A stretch of 64,000 nucleotides of DNA, from NCBI GenBank assembly GCA_028641055.1, contig CM054062.1, forward strand, positions 183,023,958 to 183,087,957. Reading direction: 5' to 3'. A program made the translations under genes and the position numbers. Positions 22,654-33,627 of this stretch are shown here, in pieces. A model generated the notes under the pieces. It was given only the letters and a program-made list of their open reading frames with translations. It was not told where the DNA came from and searched no databases. The DNA is from Alopecurus myosuroides (taxonomy: Eukaryota > Streptophyta > Magnoliopsida > Poales > Poaceae). The stretch's first letter is position 1. Every line of letters begins with the position of its first letter.

Positions 22654-25346
22654 ATCTCATAGTCGAAATAGGCTGCTATGGCTAACATGATCCGAACTGA
22701 CTTAAGCATCGCTACAGGCGAGAAAGTATCATCGTAGTCAACTCCTTGAACGTGTCGGAACCCCTTCGCGACAAGTCGTGCTTTATAGACAAAAACATTT
22801 CCATCCATATCAGTTTTCTTCTTAAAGACCCATTTGCACTCGACGGGTCTTGCACTGTCAGGCAGATCAACCAAATTCCAAACTTGGTTTTCATCCATGG
22901 ACTTTAACTCGGATCTCATGGCTCCAAGCCATGACTCGGAATCAGATCCCACCATCGCTTCTGAATAAGTTGTCGGCTCATTACTGTCTAACAGTAAAAC
23001 ATCACGGGCATTTTGTAATCTGGCAGATCTCTGTGGTTCAGTTGCTGTTATCGGTGTAGGTATCACGACCGGCTCATCCTCCAAGGCTTTCGCCGACTCG
23101 CCCCTAGCTGGTTCCTCTCGAATTTCTTCGAGTTGCACTGTGCTCCCACTGACTTCCCGACCGAGAAACTCTTTCTCAAGGAAGACACCATTCCGAGCGA
23201 CAAACACTTTGCCCTCTTCCCGGTTGTAGAAGTAGTACCCCAAGGTTTCCCTCGGATACCCCACGAAAATACACTTATCCGACTTGGGCGTGAGCTTGTC
23301 CGACTGAAGTCGCTTGACAAATGCTTCACAACCCCAAATCTTAAGAAAAGACAAACTTGGCCTTTTGCCAGTCCACATCTCATGCCGTGTCTTCTCTACT
23401 GACTTTGATGGTACTCTATTTAGTGTGAACGCTGCAGTTTCTAGACAATAACCCCAAAATGATAAAGGCAGATCTTTCCGACTCATCATAGATCGTACCA
23501 TGTCCAACAGGGTGCGATTTCTCCGTTCCGATACACTGTTTCTCTACGGTGTACCCGGCGGAGTGAGTTGAGGAACTATTCCACAGCTCTTTAGATGGTC
23601 ATTACACTCATGGCTCATGTACTCGCCTCCACGGTCTGACCGCAGAAACTTTATTTTCTTGCCGAGTTGATTTTGTAACTCACTCTGGAATTCCTTGAAT
23701 TTCTCAAAGGCTTCCGACTTGTGTTTCATTAAATAGATATATCCATACCTACTCAAATCATCAATGAAGGTAATGAAGTACTCATAGCCACCTCTGGCTG
23801 TCGTGCTCATTGGACCACATACATCACTATGTATTAGTTCCAACAAGTCGGACGCCCTTTCACAACTCCTTGCAAAAGGTGTCTTGGTCATTTTGCCGAG
23901 TAGGCATGATTCGCATATCTCTAATGACTCTAAGTCGAACAAAGTTAGAAGTCCATCATCATGGAGCTTCTTCATGCGCTTCCAACTTATGTGACCAAGC
24001 CGACAATGCCAAAAGTAAGTCATATTCAGATCATTTGGTTTCAAACTTTTAACATTTATGTTATAGACCGATTCACTATCAAGATTCAAAATAAATAACC
24101 CGTCCTGAACGGGTGCAAAGCCATGAAACATATCTTTCAAATATAAAGAACAACCATTATTATTAATATTCGACTCATAACCGTGTCTCATCAAACATGA
24201 GGCGGAAATAATGTTTCGACTAAGCACTGGAACATAATGACAATTATTCAGCTCCATTAAAAATCCTGAAGGTAAATGAAGTTGCATCGTGCCGACTTCC
24301 AACGCAGCGACTCTCGCCTTGTTGCCGACCCGAATATCAACCTCTCCTCTTGCCACGCTCCTAGTTCTTACCAGTCCCTGCAACGAGTTGCATATGTGAA
24401 TAACTGATCCGGTATCATATACCCAAGAACTATTAGGTGCATCAGCAAGATAAATGTCTATAACATTACACACAAGCGTACCTGAGTTGGAAGTCACACC
24501 TCCACTCTTGGCTCTGTCAGCCAAATACTTTGTGCAGTTCCTCTTCCAGTGGCCATCGTGCTTGCAATAGAAGGAATTGGCTCCGGCTGTAGGAGAAGGC
24601 TTAGTCTTTGAGGAAGCGCTCTGGACAGGGCCATGGGCGTTCCCTCCTGACTTATCCTTCTTCTTCTTGGTCCAAGAACTCTTCTTGAACTTAGCCTTAT
24701 TCTGCACCATCAACACTTGACTGACGCCTTTCTTAAGATCAGCCTCTGCCGTTTTGAGCATCCCATGTAATTCAGTGATCTTCTTATCCATACCATGCAT
24801 GTGGTAGTTCGAAATGAACGGACCATACGCACTAGGAAGAGAGTTCAGAATTATATCAGTAGCGAACTCTTCGTTAATTGGGAAGCCCAGCCGATCCAGA
24901 GACTGCACGTAACCAGTCATCTTGATTACATGCGAACTCAGTGGATCACCGTCTTTGAGATTACAGCCCAGCAAAGCTTGAGAGACTTGATACCTCTCGG
25001 TCTTTGCCTGAGCCTGGAACATACTTTTGAGGCTTTCGATCATATCGTAGGCCTCAACATTCTCGAACTGATGCTGCAAGTCCGGTTCCATGTGTGCAAG
25101 CATAAGACAGCTAATTTCCGTAGACTCATCTCTAGTCTTACGGTAGGCATTCATGACAGCGACAGTCGCATCATCATCAGGCTCTTCTGGAAGTGGAGTT
25201 TCTAGAACATGTTCTTTCTTGTCATGCTTGAGGACTATCCTCAGATTACGGTACCAGTTGGTGAAATTAGTTCCATTAAGCTTATCTTTCTCTAGGATTG
25301 ACCTCAACGCAAAAGTGGACAACTGAGGAAGGTTTCTAGGTGCCAT
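22654..25346 (-). pseudogene. Copia gag-pol, 5' part: gag, protease, integrase, start of RT
   Basis: I place the start at the ATG 25346-25344 (MAPRNLPQLS). Order: gag (residues ~1-240), zinc knuckle (~257-270), protease YDTGS (~307), integrase zinc finger (~450-490), integrase core starting HSDVCGPM (~504), then the beginning of RT (VECKWVFKKK, ~830). The frame is broken once by TAG at 23544-23546, inside integrase, probably from CAG. In the knuckle the first Cys is Ser (SFYCKHDGHWKRNC), which should weaken zinc binding. Reading is cut at 22654 by chromovirus 1 and resumes at 7967 in frame. The protein would make the particle, process itself, reverse-transcribe and integrate the element. Confidence 0.93.
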
Positions 25347-26725
25347 TGATCTACAACAGAAAATATGCAAAACACTTAAGACATGTATTCATAAAAGAGC
25401 AGGCATATTAAACGTTTTAATACTTATGCTCCCACTAGAACCAACACCCCTCCGATGGTTGCTAAGTGATTCAAGATCCTAAATAAGCAAGCCGACTAGT
25501 GAGCTTTAGCATCACCGCTAGCCGTCAAGTGATCTAGGTAGGCAACACCTTGCCAATCGTATCCAATACGACTCCTGTTAGTTGGGTGGCATCACATGCC
25601 CCGGCTCCCAACCTTCCTCACACCGAGCCCCACAACCGTTGTGATGAACTCGTCTAGATTACCAAGTGCTTTCGCTTGTAAGAGTCCGACTCAAACCCAC
25701 CTAACCGGAAAGAATTGGTAGCACCTCAATTTCATGAGCCCACTACCAAGAATGTCCGACTTGTGATGGTGCAGCACTGGCGGGGCGACCGACTAGACCT
25801 TCTTTGAGGGATTAAAATCTACCAACTACCTAAATAGAGGTAAAAAGAGACATAACAATAACACAAATAAAGCAATTATAATATGAAATGGTATGGCTCT
25901 CTTCATGGTGATCTCCATCTCCATGAAGCTTGTAAATCGACTCGTGCCAACTCTTGTCACGTGCCATCTTACTCCATGTAGCCGACTTGTACATCGACTT
26001 GCATGTCACTCGGGTTCTCCAACAAGCTACACTAGCTAGTAAATGAAAAATTACATAGAGAATCCGACACGCAGGCCGTTATACAATAAAATGACAGCAC
26101 CTAGGCTCCAGCCGGCTGACAAAAACATGATACGCAGATCATGTATGGATTACACACATCACATGCACATAAGCCATACCATTCACAACATCCTGCAAAA
26201 ACAAGTTATGCATAGAAACGATGTCTATCGGCGTTGTGAAACTCATAATGACATATAAGGCGCTACGACATGGCGAAGCCGGCGGTCCCGCTAGATGGAA
26301 AGCGGGCGGGGATCGAAGGGGCAGCGCCCCTCGCGGGTGCGGGCAGCGCCCGACGATTTTGGAAAACGCAGATCTCATCTGCATTCTGAACATGGATTTC
26401 TTCATCGGATAAAACAATTTTACCCAAATCTGATCTGTATTCCGATTCGATCAAACTCTTTGATCTTCGATCACCGCAACTGGATTTATGTATCACGGTA
26501 TAACCCGATGGCGGAAACCGACCGGTAGGGGTAAGTTGTTCCACGACCTTAGCAGTATGATCACGGAAACCAGATCATCCATTAACCCCGAGTACGATCG
26601 ATCCAATCAACCTTGTACAAAACCGATCTATCTCATAGAACGACCACCAAAACAGTAATTAGATCACATCTAACGCTAACTACATATCTCATATGTGCGG
26701 ATCTCGGGCCTAAAACCAGAAGCTA
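25347..26725 (-). other. Copia untranslated leader
   Basis: This is about 1.38 kb between primer site and gag ATG, a normal place for a long leader in BARE/Angela-type copia elements. No supported gene. A local GC-rich inverted-repeat cluster (gggcagcgcccc...gggcagcgccc, 26319-26352) could fold in RNA. Confidence 0.7.
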
Positions 26726-26739
26726 CCGCTCTGATACCA
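26726..26739 (-). promoter_or_regulatory. Primer-binding site of copia element
   Basis: On the minus strand TGGTATCAGAGCGG lies one base inside the right (5') LTR, which matches the 3' end of initiator tRNA-Met and fixes element orientation. Confidence 0.9.
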
Positions 26740-26740
26740 C

Positions 26741-28031
26741 TGTTGGAACGCGTAGAGATAAACAAAACTTTTTCCTACGCGGTACTTCCAAGATCTAGCC
26801 GAGGTAGAAGACCACGAGTATTACCACTAGACGCGCAGGTGCGGATTATCGATGCAGCGCGTCGGGGCAGTGCAGTCCCACAATCCGATCCAGCCGATCC
26901 AATCCCACGAACGTCGAAGTGCTGAACGTACAGCACCTCTGTCGGTATCCACACGTACGAGGAGGAGCTCCGACGGCGGACTGCTAGGTCCAGTGCGACG
27001 GCTAGACTGAGTGGGGCTAGGGTTCCCAGCGCATGGGAGTGGAGTAACGTGCCCACTGGGCAACCTGCGCCCCTCTTTATATAGCGAATGTAGTGGGCTT
27101 CACAACACTTGTGGCCCATTCCCTCTGTGAGTCTGACTCACAAACTCAGTCCATTTCCGGTTCGGGTCCAACCCGACCAATACATTTTCTCCCGCTCTTA
27201 AGTGTGCGACCCTGCAGGCTCATGGCGACTTGGACACGATTGGAGTCCGACTCTCAATCGATCAATCGGTAGCGGCTCCTAGCAGAATGTGCCGACTCCC
27301 AAGTGCCATGGAGTCATGACGACATACCTTCCAATGTGACTTTCATCTTAGTCTTTTTGCCTCACGATATACCTTGTCGAACTATAGGCGATTTATCGTC
27401 ATCCCTTAATAGCTCAACTCTCTTCTCGGTCTGTGATATATGATTCATCTGAGTAACTCTTAGTCAACAAACTCAGTTAACACTTAACCGAGTTGCGCAT
27501 GGCCATGCTTCCGGAATCATATCACTCGAGAGGGCCCAGAGAATATCTCTCCATTCGGAGGGGCAAAATCCCATCTTGATTATCCACATCATGCAGCTTG
27601 CTTCTCATTCGACCCGCACTCTGCCTTTATAACTGCCTTGTCACAGAACAGCGTTTGACAGAACCTAAGTCGGTGATCCACAACTCGGATTGTGCGACAA
27701 TCTCAGGTCTAAGGATTACATTGATTGAGATATGCAAATGACGACATACTCGTTGCATCTCAATGTGGGTCAGTCCGACTTGCTAAACTCTTTAGCCAAG
27801 TCTGTGAACGTTCGAATGGCATCACCATGCCCATGACAAGTGGAACCGTGTCATCAACCAACACTTACATTAGTCTAGGGTGTGTGTCTAGCACAACCTT
27901 AATGACCAAGGACAATCTAGTATGAACAACATGAATATATAGTTCCACAATCGAATCACATATTCAATGACATATATCAGATGTTCAAACCAAAGGACAA
28001 CATAATAACTTTATGAATACATTGGGAATAA
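26741..28031 (-). repeat. Right (5') LTR of copia element, main part
   Basis: It starts TGTTGGAACG at 26741. It is interrupted at 28031 by chromovirus 2 (duplication aataa, 28027-28031 and 42533-42537) and completed by 42538-42574. It contains the TATA core at 27077-27084. It includes 19 bases (27201-27219) that are missing from the left LTR. Confidence 0.92.
27077..27084 (-). promoter_or_regulatory. TATA box of copia 5' LTR
   Basis: Minus strand CTATATAAAGAGGGG. It would start the genomic RNA roughly 30 bases further along the minus strand. In the nest, chromovirus 2 separates it from the first part of U3. Confidence 0.6.
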
Positions 28032-28862
28032 TGTAACATCCCAAGTATGAAAACTCCCTTTAGAATGTTTGTTTCATGTTTATTAAAGTATTGCATCATG
28101 TCATCATATTGTTTCCATTTGTTTTCATTTAGTTTGCATCTGTTATTCTCTGTGTTCTCCATTCAAATTCAAACTTTATTCAAATGATTATTTCATACTT
28201 GCTCTGTTACAATCTTTTTCAAATTATAATGTCAAATTAAACCCTTATGTTGTTTCCAATTTTCCATAATGATCACTTATTAAAATGATGGTTTTAATCA
28301 ATCAATTGATTCCAAATTGCATTCAAAAATTCAAATCAAAGCACCAAACAGAACCACTTTGAAATTATGAATGTTATCAAAACAAATCAACTCATTTTGT
28401 TTATTATTAAACATAGAGGTCACCCTATTTAAAAGTTTATTTTATTAATGATCACTTAAATAAAAATCATCCAAATTGGGTTTAAATACAAACAGCAAGT
28501 TAATTTCAAACTTTTTAAAAACAGAACTTAGCATTTGTTTGCTAATGACCTAAATGGCTCACCCTAATTTTTCCAAAAATTTTACTAATTTAAAACCTAT
28601 CAAATTCTTCCAATTCCTCTTTCAGCAAAAAAAAAACAGGAGAATGAAAATTTAAAAAAGAAATTTTGGCGCGAAAGGGGAGTGGGCTGCGCCCAGCCCA
28701 CCTCTTTTTCTTCCGCGCGCAGCCCAGCCCATCACTTAATCAGCGTACCGTTTCGTTTTTTTTCTTTTTTTCTAATCCGTCGTCGCCCCCGCGTACGGCA
28801 GGCCATCCGGCCGTGCCACGGCGGCACCTCCAAGAGCAGACGGTGATCGCACGCCCTCTAGC

Positions 28863-28870
28863 TCTATAAA
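28863..28870 (+). promoter_or_regulatory. TATA box of chromovirus 2 5' LTR
   Basis: TCTATAAA followed by GCCGCCCTAGGGCC and a CTC-rich leader; the twin is at 38885-38892 in the 3' LTR. This is a good plant core promoter match and sets the U3/R border near 28.9 kb, leaving an R-U5 of about 3.2 kb here (3.6 kb in the undeleted 3' LTR). Confidence 0.65.
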
Positions 28871-29515
28871 GCCGCCCTAGGGCCGCGCGCTGTGCCCTAG
28901 CTAACCCTAGGCTCGTGTTCCCCCTCGCTCCGCCGCCGATTTCATCTCCCTCGCCGTTTTCCCCTCACTGCATCCACCCCACCGGCGAGCTCACCTCTGA
29001 ATCCATGTCAACCGCCGCCACTCCGCCGCGCCAACTACCTACCTAAGTACAGGAACCAACCCACCACTATCCCCTCTCCCGTTTGGACACCAGAGCCACC
29101 TCGGAGAGCCTCTGTAGCCTCGCCGCCGTCCACGGACTTGCCGCCGTCGAGTTCGTCACCGGGCCCCTGCAACCACGACCACGCCGGTGAGCCACCGTGG
29201 CATCCATCCCCTCCTCCCTCTCTGTTGGTCGCACGCACGCACACGCATCCGTGCACTTCTCACGCGAGCACCTCGAGCCCAGTCGCCGCGTGCTCGCCGT
29301 CGTTATGCCGTCGAACCTCTGTCAGGTTGCAGAAGCGATTGGTCGTCAGTAAAGTTCAGTTAGCCAGGGAGCTGAAGCTCAACCTCTCTGCATCTTTGTT
29401 ACTGACAACAAAACAAAAACAGCGCACTGGTTCAGCAACCACGAGCGCACCCCCGAGCCCAGGGATCGATCCCTGGCTCGCGCACGGGAGAAATCCCCAC
29501 TTTTTTCGATCCCGC

Positions 29516-29606
29516 GCTGACAGGGTGGCCCCCCTGTCAGCCACACCCTTGCCACGCACGCGCGCACACACCACGCTGGCCCCAGGCCCACTGGCAGTGC
29601 CTGGGG
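29516..29606 (+). other. Two conserved hairpins in LTR (chromovirus 2, 5' copy)
   Basis: GCTGACAGGG (29516-29525) pairs with CCCTGTCAGC (29532-29541). CCCCAGGC (29580-29587) pairs with GCCTGGGG (29599-29606), with compensatory bases relative to chromovirus 1. The 3' LTR copies lie at 39538-39564 and 39603-39629. Confidence 0.7.
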
Positions 29607-30232
29607 TTAGGTTACAGTGCGGTAACAAATAATTTCCCGCACGTTTTCGTTTTTTAAAACTAATCCTTTTAATTACAGAATAATCCTCTGTTTTAAATTG
29701 TTAATAACTTTTAAAATATAACTTGTTTAATATTGTCTAAGTCATAATATATTCATCCTAATTCCTTTTTCAATATTTGAAACATGTAATCCACCCAAAA
29801 TTTTATGATATTTTCAAATATGAATTTTGTTATTTATTTTGCACAAGTTAAGTGGCTGAAAACAACAAATACTTGTGTGTCACCTTTAAGGAACCAAAAA
29901 TTCCTTAACTTAATAAATAAAATTCTAAATTGCTAAACCTCATTTCAAATTGGTTCTATTGTTGTTATTTTGTTGTTTACCTCATCCATGCATCATACTA
30001 AACCACTTTCACCTGTTGGTTAATTAGAAAACAACTGTTTCAACCAAAATCCATGAGCTTTTCATATGCAACTCAAAATGGCATATGTGCCCATTTAAAT
30101 TGTGTTACCATGTCAACTAGTTTATTTTGATGCATCCCTTTAAATTGACATGCATCATCCCATGATTGTGCACTATGCCATGATATTGATTGTTTATTTT
30201 CTTGTATTGCTTGTTTGCTTCTTCTCGGATAG

Positions 30233-31590
30233 ACGACGACGTTGAGACCGACGATCTTTACGACACCCCTTCTGAGAATCTAGCTCAGTACCCGGCTACT
30301 GAGTTTGCAGGCAAGTTATCACTCACATGAACCATTGTGTTCCGTTCAACATTGGTTACCGATACTTTCCGTTGTCTATTTTGCTAGCCATATGTATCGT
30401 GGCTTCTGTTACGAACCTATCACATGATACACTGAACCCTGATATTGCCTCACCTCCAGTCCTATAACCCCGTTGTTTGGGCCCGTGTCTTACTAGCATG
30501 CTTAGCGTTGTTTTTGCTCGAGTCTGTTATCAGTTACGTTCTGTTATCATATCTGTTTATATTCTGGGGCTCGATGTTAAACAACAACCTGTTAATTTGA
30601 GGTAATAATAATTTGCTGATAAGGCACCGGCAGGAGGCCCGGCGTGGTTTTGAGGCCTGCTAGTGTCGACCCTAATAGGAAAAGGGTCTTGTCTACTGAT
30701 CCATGATGAGCGCACTATCCGCATGTGGGAAGCGTGTATGGGCGCCCCCCTCAATTTGATTCGATTCGCATCTCGTCCAAATCACCACACTTAGTTCGGG
30801 CTTTCCATTTGATGCACGCATATGCAGGTATGAACCCGAGGCCAGGGTGGAACTTTTGTAGTCGGCATTTAGGGCGGCGTGGTCTTCCAGTGCTATGAGG
30901 GTCCCCTTTTCTTCGTGGGGCTCGATTAGCCGCGCACGCACAGCACGTGGTGCTTTGGGCTTGATGCGAAGAAGAGTTGAGTTGTGTTGAGTGCCCCGCT
31001 TGGTGGGAAAGGCCTTCCCATCTGGCGGGTTATTCTTACGTGTACGGCCAAATTGGTGCACCCCTGCAGGGATAAATCTTCTCGAGAAGCCATGTTTTCC
31101 GTGGTTATGGTTGACTTGGTGAAAGTACTGGCTAACAAGTACTCAGAACAACTTACACCTAACTAATGATAACCTGACTAGTAATAGGCTTATTGACACA
31201 ACAATTTGATCCATCATTAATACAACCGTGTGAGTTATCCTCGGATTGCTTCTTTGGATAAGGGGCGAGATCCAGGATGGGTTTGTATGGTGGTTAGCTA
31301 TAGTGTGTTACGATACGCTATCTTATCCCCTTTCTGATAGCCGGAAGTTGTAGTTTGTTCTGTAAGTTGGTTAGTGCAGTCGGTTGCAGCATCTTTTATA
31401 CCCCTTTCTTCCGTTGAACCCAAGGCATCTGTGCTTGGTGTTGACGGGCTACACTTTGGTGAACTATGAGTCTTGCTTGCCAGTACGTTTATGTACTGAC
31501 CCCTTTGGGGCTGTGGTTTCCGCAGACTACGCTTACGAGGATCCCCGTGACGGCTACTACGTGGAGTTTGACGAGGCTGCTGACGAGTAG
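30233..31590 (+). other. LTR-embedded exon pair (chromovirus 2, 5' LTR)
   Basis: Segment A is 30233-30310 (after CTCGGATAG, before GCAAGT) and segment B is 31526-31590 (after TTCCGCAG, ending TAG). The frame is kept relative to chromovirus 1, with a few substitutions (DDLYDTPSE, AQYPATEFAD, YAYEDPRDG). Lengths are identical while flanking intron-like DNA has diverged and contains indels. Confidence 0.5.
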
Positions 31591-32063
31591 GTAGCGGACC
31601 CGGGCAGGATCCGAGACATCGTGGATGGGCTCCGTTCTCTTTTCATTCCCGTATTCTTAAGCCTATTTGGATTTGTCTGTACTCAGACCCTTTGAATGCT
31701 TCCGCTGAGATGTAATGATGTTATGTTGGGACATGTGTCCTCTGGATGATTGTATTTGCTATCTCTGCCCTAGTGAGGGCCATTTGCAACTTATTTCAAT
31801 CTTTTGTGTCTTAGAGATTTGTTGTGTTATCATCTTGTTCAAAGCCGTTGACGTACCATGTGTGTATGGTATGAAGTACGTCAATGGTAGTGTCCTGATT
31901 TCTATGGGATGGTTTACATCGACGATGGATAGTAAAGATTGGTTGTCACACATAAGTGTTGGCCTACTCGTAAGAGCTGCGAGTGCCGGTAAGCCCCGTA
32001 ATCCAATCAAAATACTGTTCAGTTCGTACGGTGAGTATCCTCTAGAAGTCCGGGTGCGACAAA

Positions 32064-32076
32064 TGGTATCAGAGCC
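32064..32076 (+). promoter_or_regulatory. Primer-binding site of chromovirus 2
   Basis: TGGTATCAGAGCC, two bases after the 5' LTR; complementary to initiator tRNA-Met and intact. Confidence 0.9.
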
Positions 32077-32601
32077 TGTCTGCCTGTAGGATCCCTTTTA
32101 CTGGTCGCAGTTGAGTCTAGAAACTATTTTATAGCTATATAGGAAAAATGAAACGTGAGAGTAGGAATTCTGCCATTTTTCTTCTTTCCCCACCCACCCA
32201 CCCTCTTATGGTAAGGAAGTGCAACGTTGTTTTTCCCTTCTCATCTAAACTTTCAAGTTAGGATTTCACAAATCCTGGTTTCTCTAGGATAGTTATATCT
32301 ACTAGTCCATAGGAATGGAGGTGGTTGTGACATGATTTATCATGTTGCCTACTCATGATTGAGAACGGAGGCGTGTAAGCCCCGGAAGCAAATCCTCTAT
32401 TCCTTAAGCAGTAGATATTGATCCTTCAGAAGCCCGGATGGGTTTTTCCGTAGTACCTCAGGAGTTTTGGTCTCGTGTTTCCCGTTGTTGCTTCGATATC
32501 CTGTTCTTCTCAACATCCTTTTCGTCCGTTGAAACCTTGTTGTTGCTTTCCACTTCAGTTCTCTACCGGCGTCTAATCAAAACTTCCCCGATCATCTGCA
32601 G
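32077..32601 (+). other. Chromovirus 2 leader with donor-like site and LTR-end-like segment
   Basis: The donor-like GTAAGG is at 32211 and the acceptor-like CATCTGCAG ends at 32601. About 160 bases (~32272-32440) are absent from chromovirus 1. They resemble a diverged copy of the LTR 3' end: ggttgtgaca, gcctactca, gtaagccccg, gaagcccggatg compared with ggttgtcaca, gcctactcgta, gtaagccccg, gaagtccgggtg. Confidence 0.6.
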
Positions 32602-33417
32602 ATGGATCTCAGGTTCTTCCCGCAGGTGGTTCGGATGACTCGTTGCGAGAGCACTGCCGGTTATCCGGAGATGCTGAGAGACATGGTCACTTATCTGGGG
32701 TTCCGTTGGGCACCAGAGTACCAGGTCTACGAGCAGCAGCGAGAGTTTGACCAGACCTACTACCAGGCTATTGTCTACATTCTGTCAGATGATGGCATGA
32801 GCGTTGTCCACCGCTACGAGGCAGTAGGTTCCACCGTGGATATGGCCGTGCAGCAGGCAGCTTATGTGAGTCTCACCATCCTTCGTGCTGACTACTGGGG
32901 GTTTGACGATTCTATCTATCGCCACATCCCCCGTGGTTACATCACTTCGGAGGGAGCTCACTTCACTCTCTACGACAACTTGGATGTCTACGAGCACGAT
33001 AACACCAGGCTGCACACCACCGCTCAGTTTGTGAGGCACAGTGACGCTGTTGCCACCACACTTTCTCAGGAATTGGCCTCAGTTAGAGAGCAGCTCTACC
33101 TTGCTTTGACTCGTCTGGTGACGTACACCACAGACTTTGTTGGAGATGAGCGCTTTGCACGTTTCGATCAGCCAGTGGGTCGTCGTCTGCCAGATGCTGG
33201 AGGTTACGAGCCGATCAGAGGTCCACTCCTCAACCTCGGAGCTGGTTACACTGGGATTCCACGATTTGGAGCACAGGGAGTCGACGCTATGTACTTCACC
33301 ACACCTAGAGTCGCTCTCAGGACACGTCAGATCTATGTGGATCGTCGTTCTACCTACTTTCGTGGGCCTCCTCCTCACCGTACCCCTCGTCGTACTACTC
33401 ACCGCCGTCCTGCGTGA
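32602..33417 (+). CDS. Intact extra ORF (271 aa) between primer site and gag of chromovirus 2
   Basis: The ORF starts at ATG 32602, directly after an acceptor-like CAG, and ends at TGA 33415-33417. I recognise no domain. The N-terminal third is aromatic and polar (YLGFRWAPEY, FDQTYYQAIVYILS). A middle helix-like segment is LSQELASVREQLYLALTRL. The C-terminus is basic (HRTPRRTTHRRPA), which could bind nucleic acid. It has one Cys, no signal peptide, no membrane segment and no protease or RT motif. The chromovirus 1 copy has the same length without indels although its flanking leader differs. Most chromoviruses start gag soon after the primer site, so this is an accessory gene. Role unknown; particle, RNA-binding or regulatory functions are guesses. 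Confidence 0.8.
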   Translation: MDLRFFPQVVRMTRCESTAGYPEMLRDMVTYLGFRWAPEYQVYEQQREFDQTYYQAIVYILSDDGMSVVHRYEAVGSTVDMAVQQAAYVSLTILRADYWGFDDSIYRHIPRGYITSEGAHFTLYDNLDVYEHDNTRLHTTAQFVRHSDAVATTLSQELASVREQLYLALTRLVTYTTDFVGDERFARFDQPVGRRLPDAGGYEPIRGPLLNLGAGYTGIPRFGAQGVDAMYFTTPRVALRTRQIYVDRRSTYFRGPPPHRTPRRTTHRRPA

Positions 33418-33627
33418 TGAGCATGGGAGTACTGATGTATCCATTCATAGCTATGTTTAGTTATCCTTTGACATTCGAACCATGTAATGGTGTGTTGGAT
33501 ATTCTGATGTATTTGAACATGTGATGATGTACCTGTTGGTTATCTATTCATGCGTCGGAATAATCTCTCTTTCGGTTACCAAGTCTATCCTTTTCTATTG
33601 TTGTGCTAAAATGCATGTCTATTCAGG

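Larger units (their letters stand above)
28032..32061 (+). repeat. 5' LTR of chromovirus 2 (with internal deletion)
   Basis: Layout as in chromovirus 1. Compared with 38054-42532 it lacks the stretch equivalent to about 39747-40194. The joint is near 29721-29725 in the short shared string aact, so the loss probably came from microhomology-mediated recombination. A palindrome CGAGCC...GGCTCG lies at 29454-29480. Hairpins are at 29516-29541 and 29580-29606. Confidence 0.93.
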
